A stretch of DNA of 64,000 nt from Pseudolysinimonas_A sp049651805 (lineage in GTDB: Bacteria > Actinomycetota > Actinomycetes > Actinomycetales > Microbacteriaceae), in the NCBI RefSeq assembly GCF_049651805.1, contig NZ_JBASCU010000031.1, positions 44,488 to 108,487 of the forward strand, read 5' to 3'. Shown here one piece after another: positions 1-8,137 of the stretch; the first letter of the stretch is position 1; each line of letters starts with the position of its first letter. The translations under genes were made by a program, and so were the position numbers. The notes beneath the pieces were generated by a model that was not told the origin of the DNA, ran no database searches, and worked only from the letters and a program-made list of their open reading frames with translations.

Positions 1-1
1 G

Positions 2-478
2 GTGGGGGAGGCCATCGTCGGTCGGATGCTCGCCGACGCCGCCGTGCGCACCGTGCACGACCGTCGCGTTCCCGGCAGTGACGCCAACATCGACCACATC
101 GCCATCGCGCCGAGCGGCGTCTACGTGATCGACGCGAAGAACTACACCGGACGACCGCGGGTCGACACCTACGCCGGCAGTGACACCACCCCGCGACGCC
201 TGCTCGTCGGGCGCGACGACCACACCCACCTCGTGCACGCCATGCGCCGCCAGGTGCGCGTGGTCGAGGCGGCGCTCGACGATCCCGCGGTGCCGGTGCG
301 CGGCATCCTGTGTTTCGTCGGCGTCGAGTGGGAGGTGATCAACGGCTACCTCGTGCACGGCGTCGGCATCACCTCGCCCGACGGGGTCGCCGCGCTGCTC
401 GCTGTTCCGGGGCCGCTCGACGGGGGGCGACTGGGTGCCGTGCACCGAAAGCTGGCGGCGGCGCTCGAACCGGCGTGA
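2..478 (+). CDS. NERD-domain (nuclease-related) protein, 5' end cut by window edge
   Basis: The visible 158 residues read as a nuclease-related NERD domain: a GEAIVGRML helix at the start, then the diagnostic stretch with SDANIDHIAI and GVYVIDAKNYTG, where the Asp and the Asp-x-Lys pair correspond to the acidic/Lys core of this restriction-endonuclease-like fold. The first readable codon is a GTG at base 2, but the frame is open to the window edge, so the protein probably starts upstream and may carry an additional N-terminal region. NERD proteins are found alone or with helicase or kinase domains, and their cellular role is generally unproven. No partner gene is visible on this side. Confidence 0.75.
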   Translation: MGEAIVGRMLADAAVRTVHDRRVPGSDANIDHIAIAPSGVYVIDAKNYTGRPRVDTYAGSDTTPRRLLVGRDDHTHLVHAMRRQVRVVEAALDDPAVPVRGILCFVGVEWEVINGYLVHGVGITSPDGVAALLAVPGPLDGGRLGAVHRKLAAALEPA

Positions 479-505
479 GGCAGCTAGGTCGGGCATAGTC
501 GAGGG

Positions 506-1141
506 GTGGCGGGTCAACGGCAGCGGCAGTCGCGACTGCAGGGATTGCTGACCGACCTCGGGCGCAAACCGGCTGGTGTGCGTCCGCCCGCGCCGCGGCT
601 GGACAACATGCCCGCCGAAGCAGCCGAGCGCGTGCTTGAGCTCTTCCGCGCGCTCGGAGGCACAGCGGAGTCGATGGTGGTCTTCCGCCCGGGCGTCTGG
701 GACATCGTGCTCGCCGACGGTTCGCTCGTCGAACTCGACGAGGAGCAGCACTTCAATCGATACCGCCGCATGTCGCTCGAGCCGGCGTGGGCCGAGTCGT
801 TGCCGTGGACCGACGACTACCGCCGATACTGCGATGAACACGAGATGGCCAGCCTGCGCAAGGCGAGTCGCGGCGGCTACTGGGCCAGCCCCTCGACGGA
901 GCGGATGTTCGGCCCGGCCGACCCACCCGGAACGTTCGGCCCGTCGGGCTCACCCCGGTGGAAACAACGCGCCCTCTATGACGCGATGCGCGACGCCCTT
1001 GCGGCCGCAGGAGCCGTGCGGCTGTCACGCGTCGCCGTGTGGGATGAACTCGGTGGCACGACGCTCGCACGGGTGCTCGACGATCGCGCGGAGGCCGACC
1101 ACGAGGCGTTGGCCGAACTGGTCGCGCTCAGGTCGACGTGA
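506..1141 (+). CDS. Uncharacterised conserved actinobacterial protein
   Basis: A 211-residue soluble protein with a GTG start (VAGQRQRQSR), 27 bases after the NERD gene. It has no signal peptide or membrane segment. The N-terminal 30 residues are basic and probably disordered. The centre contains a VVFRPGVWDIVLADG segment followed by LVELDEEQHFNRYR, and the second half is rich in Trp, Tyr and Arg. I do not recognise a characterised family. The segment with an Asp, then an ELDEEQHFNRY Glu-Glu-x-x-His cluster, is loosely reminiscent of a small nuclease or DUF559-like core, but this is speculation. Codon use looks like the neighbours, and the position next to a NERD gene may be coincidental. Confidence 0.7.
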   Translation: MAGQRQRQSRLQGLLTDLGRKPAGVRPPAPRLDNMPAEAAERVLELFRALGGTAESMVVFRPGVWDIVLADGSLVELDEEQHFNRYRRMSLEPAWAESLPWTDDYRRYCDEHEMASLRKASRGGYWASPSTERMFGPADPPGTFGPSGSPRWKQRALYDAMRDALAAAGAVRLSRVAVWDELGGTTLARVLDDRAEADHEALAELVALRST

Positions 1142-1157
1142 CGAGAGAGACGGGAGG

Positions 1158-1233
1158 TGGTGGGCGATACCGGACTCGAACCGATGACCTCTTCCGTGTG
1201 AAGGAAGCGCGCTACCAACTGCGCCAATCGCCC
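1158..1233 (-). tRNA. tRNA-Val (anticodon CAC)
   Basis: Read on the minus strand the sequence folds into a full cloverleaf. The acceptor arm is GGGCGAT/ATCGCCC, the D arm has GCGC stems, and the anticodon stem CTTCC/GGAAG encloses loop TTCACAC, giving anticodon CAC (codon GUG). The T loop is GGTTCGAGTCC-like. The 3' CCA is encoded (bases 1160-1158). It is almost identical to the tRNA-Val(GAC) on the plus strand at 1588 and points away from it. Confidence 0.95.
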
Positions 1234-1362
1234 GCGGCCTCCATCTTGCCACAAGGGTCGACGCCGAATCGCTGTCCGGGAGGTCGCGTAACACGCCCTC
1301 GGTTGGTTTGGCCGGGGTCGGGGCATCGGCTAGAGTCGAACCCGCACGCGCAAGCGTGTAAC

Positions 1363-1434
1363 GCGGATGTGGCGCAGTGGTAGCGCATCACCTTGCCAAG
1401 GTGAGGGTCGCGAGTTCGAATCTCGTCATCCGCT
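1363..1434 (+). tRNA. tRNA-Gly (anticodon GCC)
   Basis: Cloverleaf with acceptor stem GCGGATG/CATCCGC, D arm GCGC, anticodon stem CACC/GGTG with loop TTGCCAA (anticodon GCC), variable AGGGTC and T arm GCGAG/CTCGT-type with TTCGAAT. CCA is not encoded. First of three plus-strand tRNAs in a row. Confidence 0.95.
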
Positions 1435-1484
1435 CGAGGGAGAAGTCTCACGGTTCATCCGCTGTTCGGGATGGCCGCTCACGT

Positions 1485-1555
1485 GGTGGCGTGGCCGAGA
1501 GGCGAGGCAGCGGCCTGCAAAGCCGTCCACACGGGTTCGAATCCCGTCGCCACCT
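1485..1555 (+). tRNA. tRNA-Cys (anticodon GCA)
   Basis: Cloverleaf with acceptor stem GGTGGCG/CGCCACC, anticodon stem GCGGC/GCCGT with loop CTGCAAA (anticodon GCA), and T arm ACGGGTTCGAATCCCGT. CCA is not encoded. It lies 50 bases after tRNA-Gly and is probably co-transcribed with it. Confidence 0.95.
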
Positions 1556-1587
1556 CTCTCAATCCGATCCGGTCGCCAGCCGGGAGC

Positions 1588-1662
1588 GGGCGATTGGCGC
1601 AGCGGTAGCGCGCTTCCCTGACACGGAAGAGGTCACTGGTTCGATCCCAGTATCGCCCACCA
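1588..1662 (+). tRNA. tRNA-Val (anticodon GAC)
   Basis: Acceptor stem GGGCGAT/ATCGCCC, anticodon stem CTTCC/GGAAG with loop CTGACAC (anticodon GAC, codons GUC/GUU), T arm CTGGTTCGATCCCAG, and encoded CCA at 1660-1662. It shares its acceptor, D and anticodon stems with the divergent tRNA-Val(CAC) at 1158-1233, so one is probably a duplicate of the other. Confidence 0.95.
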
Positions 1663-1665
1663 ATT

Positions 1666-3552
1666 CTACGAAACCCCTGGGTTGACCAGGGGTTTTCGCG
1701 TTTCATCGACGGCCCGCGATCGCGACCCGCGACCCGCGCGGAGCCCGTTGAGGATTGTCGCCACATCGATCCCCTCCTGAACAAGTGCTCCCGCGATCGC
1801 GGGAAGCACCCCGGTGGCGGCGATGAGCATGAACACGATGCTGAGGCCGATGCCGATCGCGATGCTCTGGCCGGCGATGCGCACGGTGCGGCGGGCGGTT
1901 GCGACGGCTGTGCCGACCCGGCTGATGTCATCGAGCAGGATGACGACATCCGCTGATTCGCTCGCCGCTGTCGAGCCCCGCGCTCCCATCGCGACGCCGA
2001 CGTCGGCGGCGGCAAGCACGGGGGCGTCGTTCACGCCGTCACCGACGACGAGCACGGGGCGGTCGGGCAGCGCCGAGACGACGGCGACCTTGTCGGCGGG
2101 CAAGAGCCCGGACCGCACGTCGATGATGCCGACCGCGCGAGCGACGTGCCGCGCCGTCGCGTCGGCGTCGCCGGTCAGCATGACGACCGCGCCCACGCCT
2201 CCCGCGCGCAGGAGCGCGATCGTCGCCGCCGCATCCGCTCGTACCTCGTCGCGTAACACGATGCGTCCCACCGGCTCGCCGGCGACGCCTACGTAAACCG
2301 CCGTCTCGCCGGGCGCCAGTTCACCCAACTCGAAAGGGCCCGTCTCTGCCGCAACGAAGGCGGCCTTGCCGAGGCACAGCGCAGATCCGTTCCACCGCCC
2401 CCGCATCCCGTGAGCGGTGAGCTCCTCGAGGTCGGTGACGTCCTCGGGGCTCAGCGCACGTTGGGCGGCGGCGTCGACGATGGCCGTGGCGAGCACATGG
2501 TTCGATCCCGCCTCCATCCCAGCGGCGAGGGCGAGGATCTCGTCGGCCGAGCTGGTGCCGAACGCTTCGACGCGATCCACCTCCGGTCGCCCGCGTGTGA
2601 GCGTTCCGGTCTTGTCGATGGCGACGGTGCGTGGTCGGGCCAGTCGTTCGAGGCTCTCGCCGCTCTTGATGACGACGCCTTCGCGAGCCGCGCGTCCCAT
2701 CCCGGCGACGAACGCGACGGGAGCGGCGATGAGCAGCGGGCAGGGCGTCGCCACGACGAGAACCTGAGCGAAGCGCGTGGGGTCGCCGCTGATCGCCCAG
2801 GCGAGTCCCGCGATGAGCAGTGCGAGGGCGGTGAACGGCAGCGCGTAGCGGTCGGCCAGCCGCACGAAACGGCCCCGGGATGCCGCGGCGCCCTCGACGA
2901 GGGCGACGATCTGCTGGTACTGGCTGTCGGCGGCACGAGCGGATGCCCGCATCCTCACCGTCGTCGACCCGTTCACCGAGCCGCTCAGAATCGGCGACCC
3001 CGCCGGGTGGGTCACGGGCAGGCTCTCCCCGGTGAGCGAGGACTCGTCGAAATCGGCCTCGCCATCGAGCAGTTCGGCATCCACCGGCACGACCTCGCCC
3101 GGGGTGACCACGAGCACGTCGCCGGGGGAGACCTCGGCCACGTCGACTGCGTGCGGTTCACCGTCGGAGCCGATGCGCCGAGCGCGTCGAGGGACGCGCG
3201 ACAGCAACGCGCTCAACTGCCCTCGGGCGCGGTGTGACGCGTAGTCTTCGAGCGCCTCGCCGCCCGCCATCATGAGCGCGACGATCAACGAGGTCCAGTA
3301 GTCGCCGAGCACGGCGGTGCTGCCGATCGCGAGAACGGCCAGGACGTCGAGGCCCCACCGCCCCGCACGGGCGTCGCGCACCATGTTCACGACCTGCGCG
3401 AGCGCGACAACAGCCGCTACAGCCGTAGCCGTCCAGCGCGCGGCCGGCTCGACACCGGCGAACGCGAAGACGCCGGCGAGGAGTCCGCCGACCAACACGA
3501 GGATGACGAGCGGATAGCGCGCCAGAATTCGTGTGGCCGCGCGGATGGTCAT
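1666..3552 (-). CDS. Heavy-metal-translocating P-type (P1B) ATPase
   Basis: A 628-residue membrane cation pump. Motifs in order: actuator LTGESLPVTH (about residue 172), membrane metal site ATPCPLLIA (about 270), phosphorylation site DKTGTLTRG (about 312), a SNHVLATAI segment where most P1B pumps have SxHPLA, then GDGVNDAPVL (about 502). There is no N-terminal heavy-metal-associated domain. The Cys-Pro-Leu membrane motif in place of Cys-Pro-Cys leaves the metal uncertain; a Cd/Zn/Co-type exporter is plausible. The start is set at ATG 3552, just before a hydrophobic stretch; the open frame upstream is low in hydrophobic content and looks non-coding. The TAG stop at 1666-1668 lies four bases beyond the tRNA-Val CCA, so the last codons (RKPLVNPGVS) are encoded by the terminator hairpin. 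Confidence 0.88.
   Translation of the reverse strand: MTIRAATRILARYPLVILVLVGGLLAGVFAFAGVEPAARWTATAVAAVVALAQVVNMVRDARAGRWGLDVLAVLAIGSTAVLGDYWTSLIVALMMAGGEALEDYASHRARGQLSALLSRVPRRARRIGSDGEPHAVDVAEVSPGDVLVVTPGEVVPVDAELLDGEADFDESSLTGESLPVTHPAGSPILSGSVNGSTTVRMRASARAADSQYQQIVALVEGAAASRGRFVRLADRYALPFTALALLIAGLAWAISGDPTRFAQVLVVATPCPLLIAAPVAFVAGMGRAAREGVVIKSGESLERLARPRTVAIDKTGTLTRGRPEVDRVEAFGTSSADEILALAAGMEAGSNHVLATAIVDAAAQRALSPEDVTDLEELTAHGMRGRWNGSALCLGKAAFVAAETGPFELGELAPGETAVYVGVAGEPVGRIVLRDEVRADAAATIALLRAGGVGAVVMLTGDADATARHVARAVGIIDVRSGLLPADKVAVVSALPDRPVLVVGDGVNDAPVLAAADVGVAMGARGSTAASESADVVILLDDISRVGTAVATARRTVRIAGQSIAIGIGLSIVFMLIAATGVLPAIAGALVQEGIDVATILNGLRAGRGSRSRAVDETRKPLVNPGVS
1671..1695. terminator. 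Bidirectional stem-loop terminator after the tRNA cluster
   Basis: A perfect 10-bp inverted repeat, AAACCCCTGG and CCAGGGGTTT, around a GTTGA loop. It has T-runs on both sides when read in either direction, so it can terminate the plus-strand tRNA transcript and also serve the minus-strand ATPase gene. The hairpin lies inside the last codons of that ATPase. Confidence 0.85.
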
Positions 3553-3672
3553 GTCCAGATCATCCGCCCGCCGGCAGAGGGTGGCGAGGGGCCTTGGTCC
3601 CGGCACGTAACCCCCCGCCCAGCGAAAAGCAAGGGCGTTGCCGGGCTCCAGCCGACGAGCCACGGTGAAACC

Positions 3673-4125
3673 ATGACCCGAGACGACGACCCGACCCAGC
3701 CGTTGCCGGCAGCAGGCGACGCCGAGCCGCAGCCCGCCACCGCGGCGACCGAGCCGCTCGTCGCGCCGCATGTGCCCGTCGCCGACGTCGGCCCGGCAGA
3801 TGTGATGGCGCCTGAACCGATCGGCACGGTACCTCCGCGATCCGGAGCGCGACGCGCGTTCATCATCGGGTTGTCGGCTCTTGCCGTCGCGGCCATCGCG
3901 GTGCTCGCGCTCAGTACGCTGCCGCGCGGCGAAGCACCCGCACCCGTCGACTCACCATCGCCGCCGGTCGCGCCGTCGCCCGTGGAGTCGGACGGCACCG
4001 TCGACGGGGGTACCAGTCCGGCACCAGCGCCCGAGCCGGAACCGGAGCCGGAACCCGAGCCGGAGCCCACGCCGGAGCCGACCGTCGAGCCCACCCCCGA
4101 GCCGACCCCGGAGCCAACTCCCTAG
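3673..4125 (+). CDS. Single-pass membrane protein with Pro-Glu/Pro-Thr repeat tail
   Basis: A 150-residue protein. The N-terminal 60 residues are acidic and Pro/Ala-rich. One transmembrane helix lies at about residues 62-82 (AFIIGLSALAVAAIAVLAL), followed by a low-complexity tail of EPEPEP, PTPEP and VEPTPEP units. The positive residues (SGARRA) just before the helix suggest a cytoplasmic N-terminus and an external Pro-rich tail that could span the cell wall. No enzyme domain is visible. It diverges from the P-type ATPase and converges on the next small gene with a 21-base gap. Function unknown. Confidence 0.65.
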   Translation: MTRDDDPTQPLPAAGDAEPQPATAATEPLVAPHVPVADVGPADVMAPEPIGTVPPRSGARRAFIIGLSALAVAAIAVLALSTLPRGEAPAPVDSPSPPVAPSPVESDGTVDGGTSPAPAPEPEPEPEPEPEPTPEPTVEPTPEPTPEPTP

Positions 4126-4146
4126 AGCGCCTGCTCCCGTGCGGGA

Positions 4147-4416
4147 CTACTTCTTCTTGACCGCGTTGACGATCAGACCGACGACGGTCGCGACGATCGC
4201 ACCCGCGACGCCGCCACCGACGAGGTTGCCGGCGATCGCGCCGAGGTCGAGACCCGCACCTCCCGCGAGCAGGGCCTGCACGATCGCACTGCCGGCGGCC
4301 CCGCCGATGGCGCCGAGGATGCCGTTGACAATCGGTCCGAGCGCGTTCTTCTTGACCGCGGCGCCCGAGCCGACACCGCCGAGCGCGCCGCCGATGATTC
4401 CGATGATCCACTCCAT
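4147..4416 (-). CDS. Small Gly/Ala-rich hydrophobic protein
   Basis: An 89-residue protein built mostly of Gly, Ala, Ile and Val (GIIGGALGGVGSG, GAIGGAAGSAIVQ, GGGVAGAIVATVVGLIV), ending in KKK. It has a clear Shine-Dalgarno AAAGGAG nine bases before ATG 4416, which supports translation. The repeated glycine-zipper-like helices suggest membrane insertion or oligomerisation. Comparable short glycine-zipper proteins are common and uncharacterised in actinobacteria. It diverges from thrS across a 104-base gap. Function unknown. Confidence 0.7.
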   Translation of the reverse strand: MEWIIGIIGGALGGVGSGAAVKKNALGPIVNGILGAIGGAAGSAIVQALLAGGAGLDLGAIAGNLVGGGVAGAIVATVVGLIVNAVKKK

Positions 4417-4507
4417 CCGTGAACTCCTTTGTTCAACGCCGACACGGGCGTTACCGTGCCGGTCGAGGGCAGGCTAGCAGCGGCCTGAGGTGCGGGTGGC
4501 GCGCCGC

Positions 4508-4520
4508 TATCGTTGAGCAG
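4508..4520 (+). promoter_or_regulatory. Probable -10 element of thrS (leaderless)
   Basis: TATCGT at 4508-4513 lies seven bases before the GTG chosen for thrS. That spacing puts the transcript start at or next to the start codon. No Shine-Dalgarno and no T-box leader is visible in the 104-base gap. Confidence 0.45.
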
Positions 4521-6467
4521 GTGAGTTCCAAGACCGGGTTCGACCTGTTTCCCGACCGTGCCGTGATCGCTCTGCGCATCAACGGCGTGCTGGCGGACAA
4601 GGCCACGACAGTCACCGAGACGGATGCCGTGGAGCCCGTCGAGATCGACTCGCCCGACGGGCTCGGCATTCTGCGGCACTCGACCGCTCACGTGCTCGCC
4701 CAGGCTGTGCAGCGCATCAACCCCGAGGCGAAGCTCGGCATCGGTCCGCCGATCGACGACGGCTTCTACTACGACTTCGACGTCGCGACCCCTTTCACGC
4801 CCGAGGACCTTCCGGCGCTCGAGAAGGAGATGGACCGCATCATCCGCTCGGGTCAGCGTTTCGTGCGCCGAGTCGTGAGCGAAGACGAGGCGCGCGCGGA
4901 ACTCGCGAACGAGCCGTACAAGCTCGAACTCATCGGGCTCAAGGGAGCCGGCGACGACGCCGAGAGCGTCGAGGTCGGCGGGGCCGAACTCACGATCTAC
5001 GACAACGTCGACCGCGACGGCACAACGGTCTGGAAAGACCTGTGCCGCGGGCCCCATGTGCCCAACACCGGCGCACTCGCTGCGCACAAGCTCACCCGCA
5101 TTGCGGCTGCGTATTGGCGCGGCTCGGAGAAGAACCCGCAGTTGCAGCGCCTCTACGGCACCGCGTGGCCCGACAAGGGTGCACTCAAGGCGTACCTGGA
5201 GCGTCTCGAGGAGGCGGCGAAGCGCGACCACCGCAAACTCGGCAAAGAGCTTGACCTCTTCTCGTTCCCCGAAGAGATCGGCTCGGGCCTCTCGGTCTGG
5301 CACCCGCGCGGCGGCGTCGTGCGCATGGAGATGGAACAGCACGCGCGCAAGCGGCACATCGAGGCGGGCTACACCTACGTGTACACCCCGCACATCTCGA
5401 AGCAAGACCTCTTCCTCACCTCGAACCACCTGGTGACCTACGCGGAGGGGATGTTCCCGCCCATTCGCATGGACGAAGAGCGGGATGCCGACGGCAACGT
5501 CACCAAGCAAGGCGTCGACTACTACCTCAAGCCGATGAACTGCCCGATGCACATCCTCATCTACAAGGAGCGCGGCCGCAGTTACCGCGACCTGCCGATG
5601 CGCCTCGCCGAGAACGGTACCGTGTACCGCAACGAACTCTCCGGCGCCTTGCACGGGCTCACCCGCGTGCGCGGCTTCACGCAAGACGACTCCCACCTCT
5701 TCGTCACCCCCGAGCAGCTCGAGGCCGAGACCGCGAAGGTGCTCGAGTTCGTCATCTCGATGCTGCGCGACTTCGGCCTCGACGACTTCGAGCTCGAGCT
5801 ATCGATGCGCGACGACGAGAAAGACAAGTGGATCGGCTCCGACGAGTTCTGGGAGTACTCGACCGACGCGCTGCGACACGTCGCGAAGGCGTCAGGCCTG
5901 AAGTACACCGAGGTGCCCGGTGAGGCCGCGTTCTACGGCCCGAAGATCGACCTCAAGACCCGCGACGCGATCGGCCGGGTCTGGCAGCTTTCGACCGTGC
6001 AAGTCGACGTCAACCTCCCGGAACGCTTCGACCTGGAGTTCACCGACCGCGACGGCGAGAAGAAGCGCCCGATCATGATCCACCGCGCGCTGTTCGGCTC
6101 GATCGAGCGGTTCTTCGCGATCCTGCTCGAGCACTACGCGGGCGCGTTCCCTGTGTGGCTGTCGCCGGTGCAGGTCGTCGGAATCCCCGTCGCCGAGGAG
6201 TTCGCTGACTACCTCGGCGCCATCATCGACCGACTCAAGTCCGAAGGCGTGCGCGCCGAACTGGATGTCAGCGACGAGCGCATGCAGAAGAAGATCCGGT
6301 CGCACACCCTCATGAAAGTGCCGTTCCAGTTGATCGCGGGGGAGCAGGACCGCGCCGCGGGCACCGTGAGCTTCCGGTTCCGCGACGGCACCCAAGACAA
6401 CGGCGTGCCGATCGAGGATGCCGTGAAGCGCATCCACGAAGCAATCGCGACGCACGCACAGGTCTGA
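4521..6467 (+). CDS. thrS: Threonyl-tRNA synthetase
   Basis: Charges tRNA-Thr with threonine in the cytoplasm. From GTG 4521 it is 648 residues. It opens with a short TGS-like segment, then the editing domain with HSTAHVLAQ (His53 and His57) and the later CRGPHVPNTG pair. The class II catalytic core follows, with KPMNCPMH and the FTQDDSHLF region, and then a C-terminal anticodon-binding domain. The frame is open upstream, but the upstream residues (Arg-rich) do not look like TGS sequence, and GTG 4521 follows a -10-like hexamer. The HIT gene follows after a single base, as in other actinobacteria. Confidence 0.95.
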   Translation: MSSKTGFDLFPDRAVIALRINGVLADKATTVTETDAVEPVEIDSPDGLGILRHSTAHVLAQAVQRINPEAKLGIGPPIDDGFYYDFDVATPFTPEDLPALEKEMDRIIRSGQRFVRRVVSEDEARAELANEPYKLELIGLKGAGDDAESVEVGGAELTIYDNVDRDGTTVWKDLCRGPHVPNTGALAAHKLTRIAAAYWRGSEKNPQLQRLYGTAWPDKGALKAYLERLEEAAKRDHRKLGKELDLFSFPEEIGSGLSVWHPRGGVVRMEMEQHARKRHIEAGYTYVYTPHISKQDLFLTSNHLVTYAEGMFPPIRMDEERDADGNVTKQGVDYYLKPMNCPMHILIYKERGRSYRDLPMRLAENGTVYRNELSGALHGLTRVRGFTQDDSHLFVTPEQLEAETAKVLEFVISMLRDFGLDDFELELSMRDDEKDKWIGSDEFWEYSTDALRHVAKASGLKYTEVPGEAAFYGPKIDLKTRDAIGRVWQLSTVQVDVNLPERFDLEFTDRDGEKKRPIMIHRALFGSIERFFAILLEHYAGAFPVWLSPVQVVGIPVAEEFADYLGAIIDRLKSEGVRAELDVSDERMQKKIRSHTLMKVPFQLIAGEQDRAAGTVSFRFRDGTQDNGVPIEDAVKRIHEAIATHAQV

Positions 6468-6468
6468 G

Positions 6469-7041
6469 ATGCCTACTGATTACGACGGCACCGAGTACCC
6501 CGATGCGGAATCATCGGCGGGGCTCGCCGGCATCCCCGACGGCTTTCAGCGGCTGTGGACCCCGCACCGCATCGCCTACATCGAACAGGGTGGCGTCTCG
6601 CCCGGGGATGACTGTGTGTTCTGCACCGCCCCGACCTTGACCGATGAACAGGCGCTCATCGCGCATCGCGGCGAACTCGCGTACGTCATCCTCAATCTCT
6701 TCCCCTACAACAGCGGCCATCTGCTCGTCGTGCCGTACCGCCACATCGCGACCTATGACTCGGCGACGCCCGAGGAGGTCGCCGAGATCGGGTCGCTCAC
6801 CCAGACCGCGATGCGGGTGCTCACCCAGACCGCTCGTGCCGACGGCTTCAACCTCGGCATGAACCAAGGCGCGATCGCCGGGGCCGGCATCGCCGCGCAC
6901 CTGCACCAGCACGTCGTGCCGCGCTGGGCGACCGACGCCAACTTCTTCCCGATCATCGCCCGCACCAAAGCCATCCCGCGGCTGCTCGGCGAAGTGCGCG
7001 ACGAAATCGCCGCCGCCTGGCCCCCCTCGTCGCTGGAGTAG
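6469..7041 (+). CDS. HIT-family nucleotide hydrolase/phosphorylase (AP4A-type)
   Basis: 190 residues with the histidine-triad motif HLHQHVV (His144, 146, 148) and the upstream NLFPYNSGHLLVVPYRH strand typical of the branch that includes mycobacterial AP4A phosphorylase, which likewise follows thrS. It probably cleaves dinucleoside polyphosphates. The gene starts one base after the thrS stop, so the two are very likely co-transcribed. Its last codons and TAG stop (7036-7052, GAGTAGCCGCGCAGCGG) match part of the dispersed hairpin repeat that recurs in full 14 bases further on, so the natural 3' end may have been replaced. Confidence 0.88.
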   Translation: MPTDYDGTEYPDAESSAGLAGIPDGFQRLWTPHRIAYIEQGGVSPGDDCVFCTAPTLTDEQALIAHRGELAYVILNLFPYNSGHLLVVPYRHIATYDSATPEEVAEIGSLTQTAMRVLTQTARADGFNLGMNQGAIAGAGIAAHLHQHVVPRWATDANFFPIIARTKAIPRLLGEVRDEIAAAWPPSSLE

Positions 7042-7052
7042 CCGCGCAGCGG
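7036..7052 (+). repeat. Truncated copy of the dispersed hairpin repeat
   Basis: GAGTAGCCGCGCAGCGG is identical over 17 bases to the left part of the full copy at 7066-7098. It provides the stop codon of the HIT gene. Confidence 0.7.
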
Positions 7053-7065
7053 GGCCCGTTTCGGT

Positions 7066-7098
7066 GGTCGAGTAGCCGCGCAGCGGCGTGTCGAGACC
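7066..7098 (+). repeat. Dispersed hairpin repeat, full copy (core GCCGC/GCGGC)
   Basis: Left arm GGTCGAGTA, inner stem GCCGC-GCA-GCGGC, right arm GTGTCGAGACC. The outer GGTC/GACC and the inner stem are self-complementary. It lies in the 171-base gap between the HIT gene and pdxS, where many actinobacteria carry pgsA and pimA. Confidence 0.9.
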
Positions 7099-7198
7099 GG
7101 ACTCTGCGCTCACCCGCCTGTCGCCGCCGTCTGTTCGGTGCGGTCCAATTCCCGTGGTGTGGCTCCCGCCGCTGCGGGTCGGCAGCACGCGGCGCGCG

Positions 7199-7204
7199 TA
7201 GAAT
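7199..7204 (+). promoter_or_regulatory. Probable -10 element of pdxS
   Basis: TAGAAT lies eight bases before the pdxS ATG (7213). There is no Shine-Dalgarno in the short interval, so a leaderless transcript is likely. Confidence 0.5.
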
Positions 7205-7212
7205 CGATCGTT

Positions 7213-8127
7213 ATGAGCACGATCGACACGACCCCGCACTCGACTCCGGAGCTGGGCACGAAGGGCGTCAAGCGCGGACTCGCGGAGATGCTCAAGGGTG
7301 GCGTGATCATGGATGTCGTCACCGCCGACCAGGCGAAGATCGCCGAAGACGCGGGCGCCGTCGCCGTCATGGCACTCGAGCGGGTTCCCGCCGACATCCG
7401 CGCCCAGGGCGGCGTCGCACGTATGAGCGACCCCGACCTCATCGACGGCATCATTGCGGCGGTGTCGATTCCGGTCATGGCGAAGGCTCGCATCGGCCAC
7501 TTCGTCGAGGCCCAGATTCTGCAAGAGCTAGGCGTCGACTACATCGATGAGTCCGAGGTGCTCTCTCCCGCCGACTACGTCAACCACATCGACAAGCACG
7601 CCTTCACGGTGCCGTTCGTGTGCGGCGCCACCAACCTCGGCGAGGCGCTGCGCCGCATCACCGAGGGCGCGGCGATGATCCGCTCAAAGGGTGAAGCCGG
7701 CACCGGCGACGTCTCCGAGGCGACCAAGCACATCCGCACCATCATGGGCGAGATCAACTCTCTGAAGTCGAAGACCAAAGACGAGCTGTACGTCGCGGCG
7801 AAAGATCTGCAGGCGCCGTACGAGTTGGTGGCGGAGATCGCGGCGACGGGCAAGCTACCTGTCGTGCTGTTCACCGCGGGTGGCGTCGCGACCCCGGCGG
7901 ATGCCGCGCTCATGATGCAGCTCGGCGCCGATGGCGTGTTCGTCGGCTCGGGCATCTTCAAGGCGGGCAACCCGGCAGCGCGGGCCGCGGCGATCGTCAA
8001 GGCGACGACGTTCTTCGACGACCCGGCCGAGATCGCCGCCGCGTCGCGGGGCCTCGGCGAGGCGATGGTCGGCATCAACGTCGCCGACATCCCGGCGCCG
8101 CACCGCCTCGCCGACCGTGGCTGGTAG
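7213..8127 (+). CDS. pdxS: Pyridoxal 5'-phosphate synthase, synthase subunit PdxS
   Basis: Condenses ribose 5-phosphate, glyceraldehyde 3-phosphate and ammonia into PLP. 304 residues, normal for the family. The Schiff-base lysine is in VMAKARIGH (Lys91) and the second catalytic lysine in IRSKGEAGTG (about Lys159). The phosphate-binding GSGIFK segment is near the C-terminus. ATG 7213 is chosen because the protein then begins with a typical short tail before TKGVKRGLAEML; the open frame upstream is intergenic. It pairs with PdxT, encoded 34 bases downstream. A dispersed repeat separates the two genes. Confidence 0.97.
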   Translation: MSTIDTTPHSTPELGTKGVKRGLAEMLKGGVIMDVVTADQAKIAEDAGAVAVMALERVPADIRAQGGVARMSDPDLIDGIIAAVSIPVMAKARIGHFVEAQILQELGVDYIDESEVLSPADYVNHIDKHAFTVPFVCGATNLGEALRRITEGAAMIRSKGEAGTGDVSEATKHIRTIMGEINSLKSKTKDELYVAAKDLQAPYELVAEIAATGKLPVVLFTAGGVATPADAALMMQLGADGVFVGSGIFKAGNPAARAAAIVKATTFFDDPAEIAAASRGLGEAMVGINVADIPAPHRLADRGW

Positions 8128-8137
8128 CGATCTCGGT

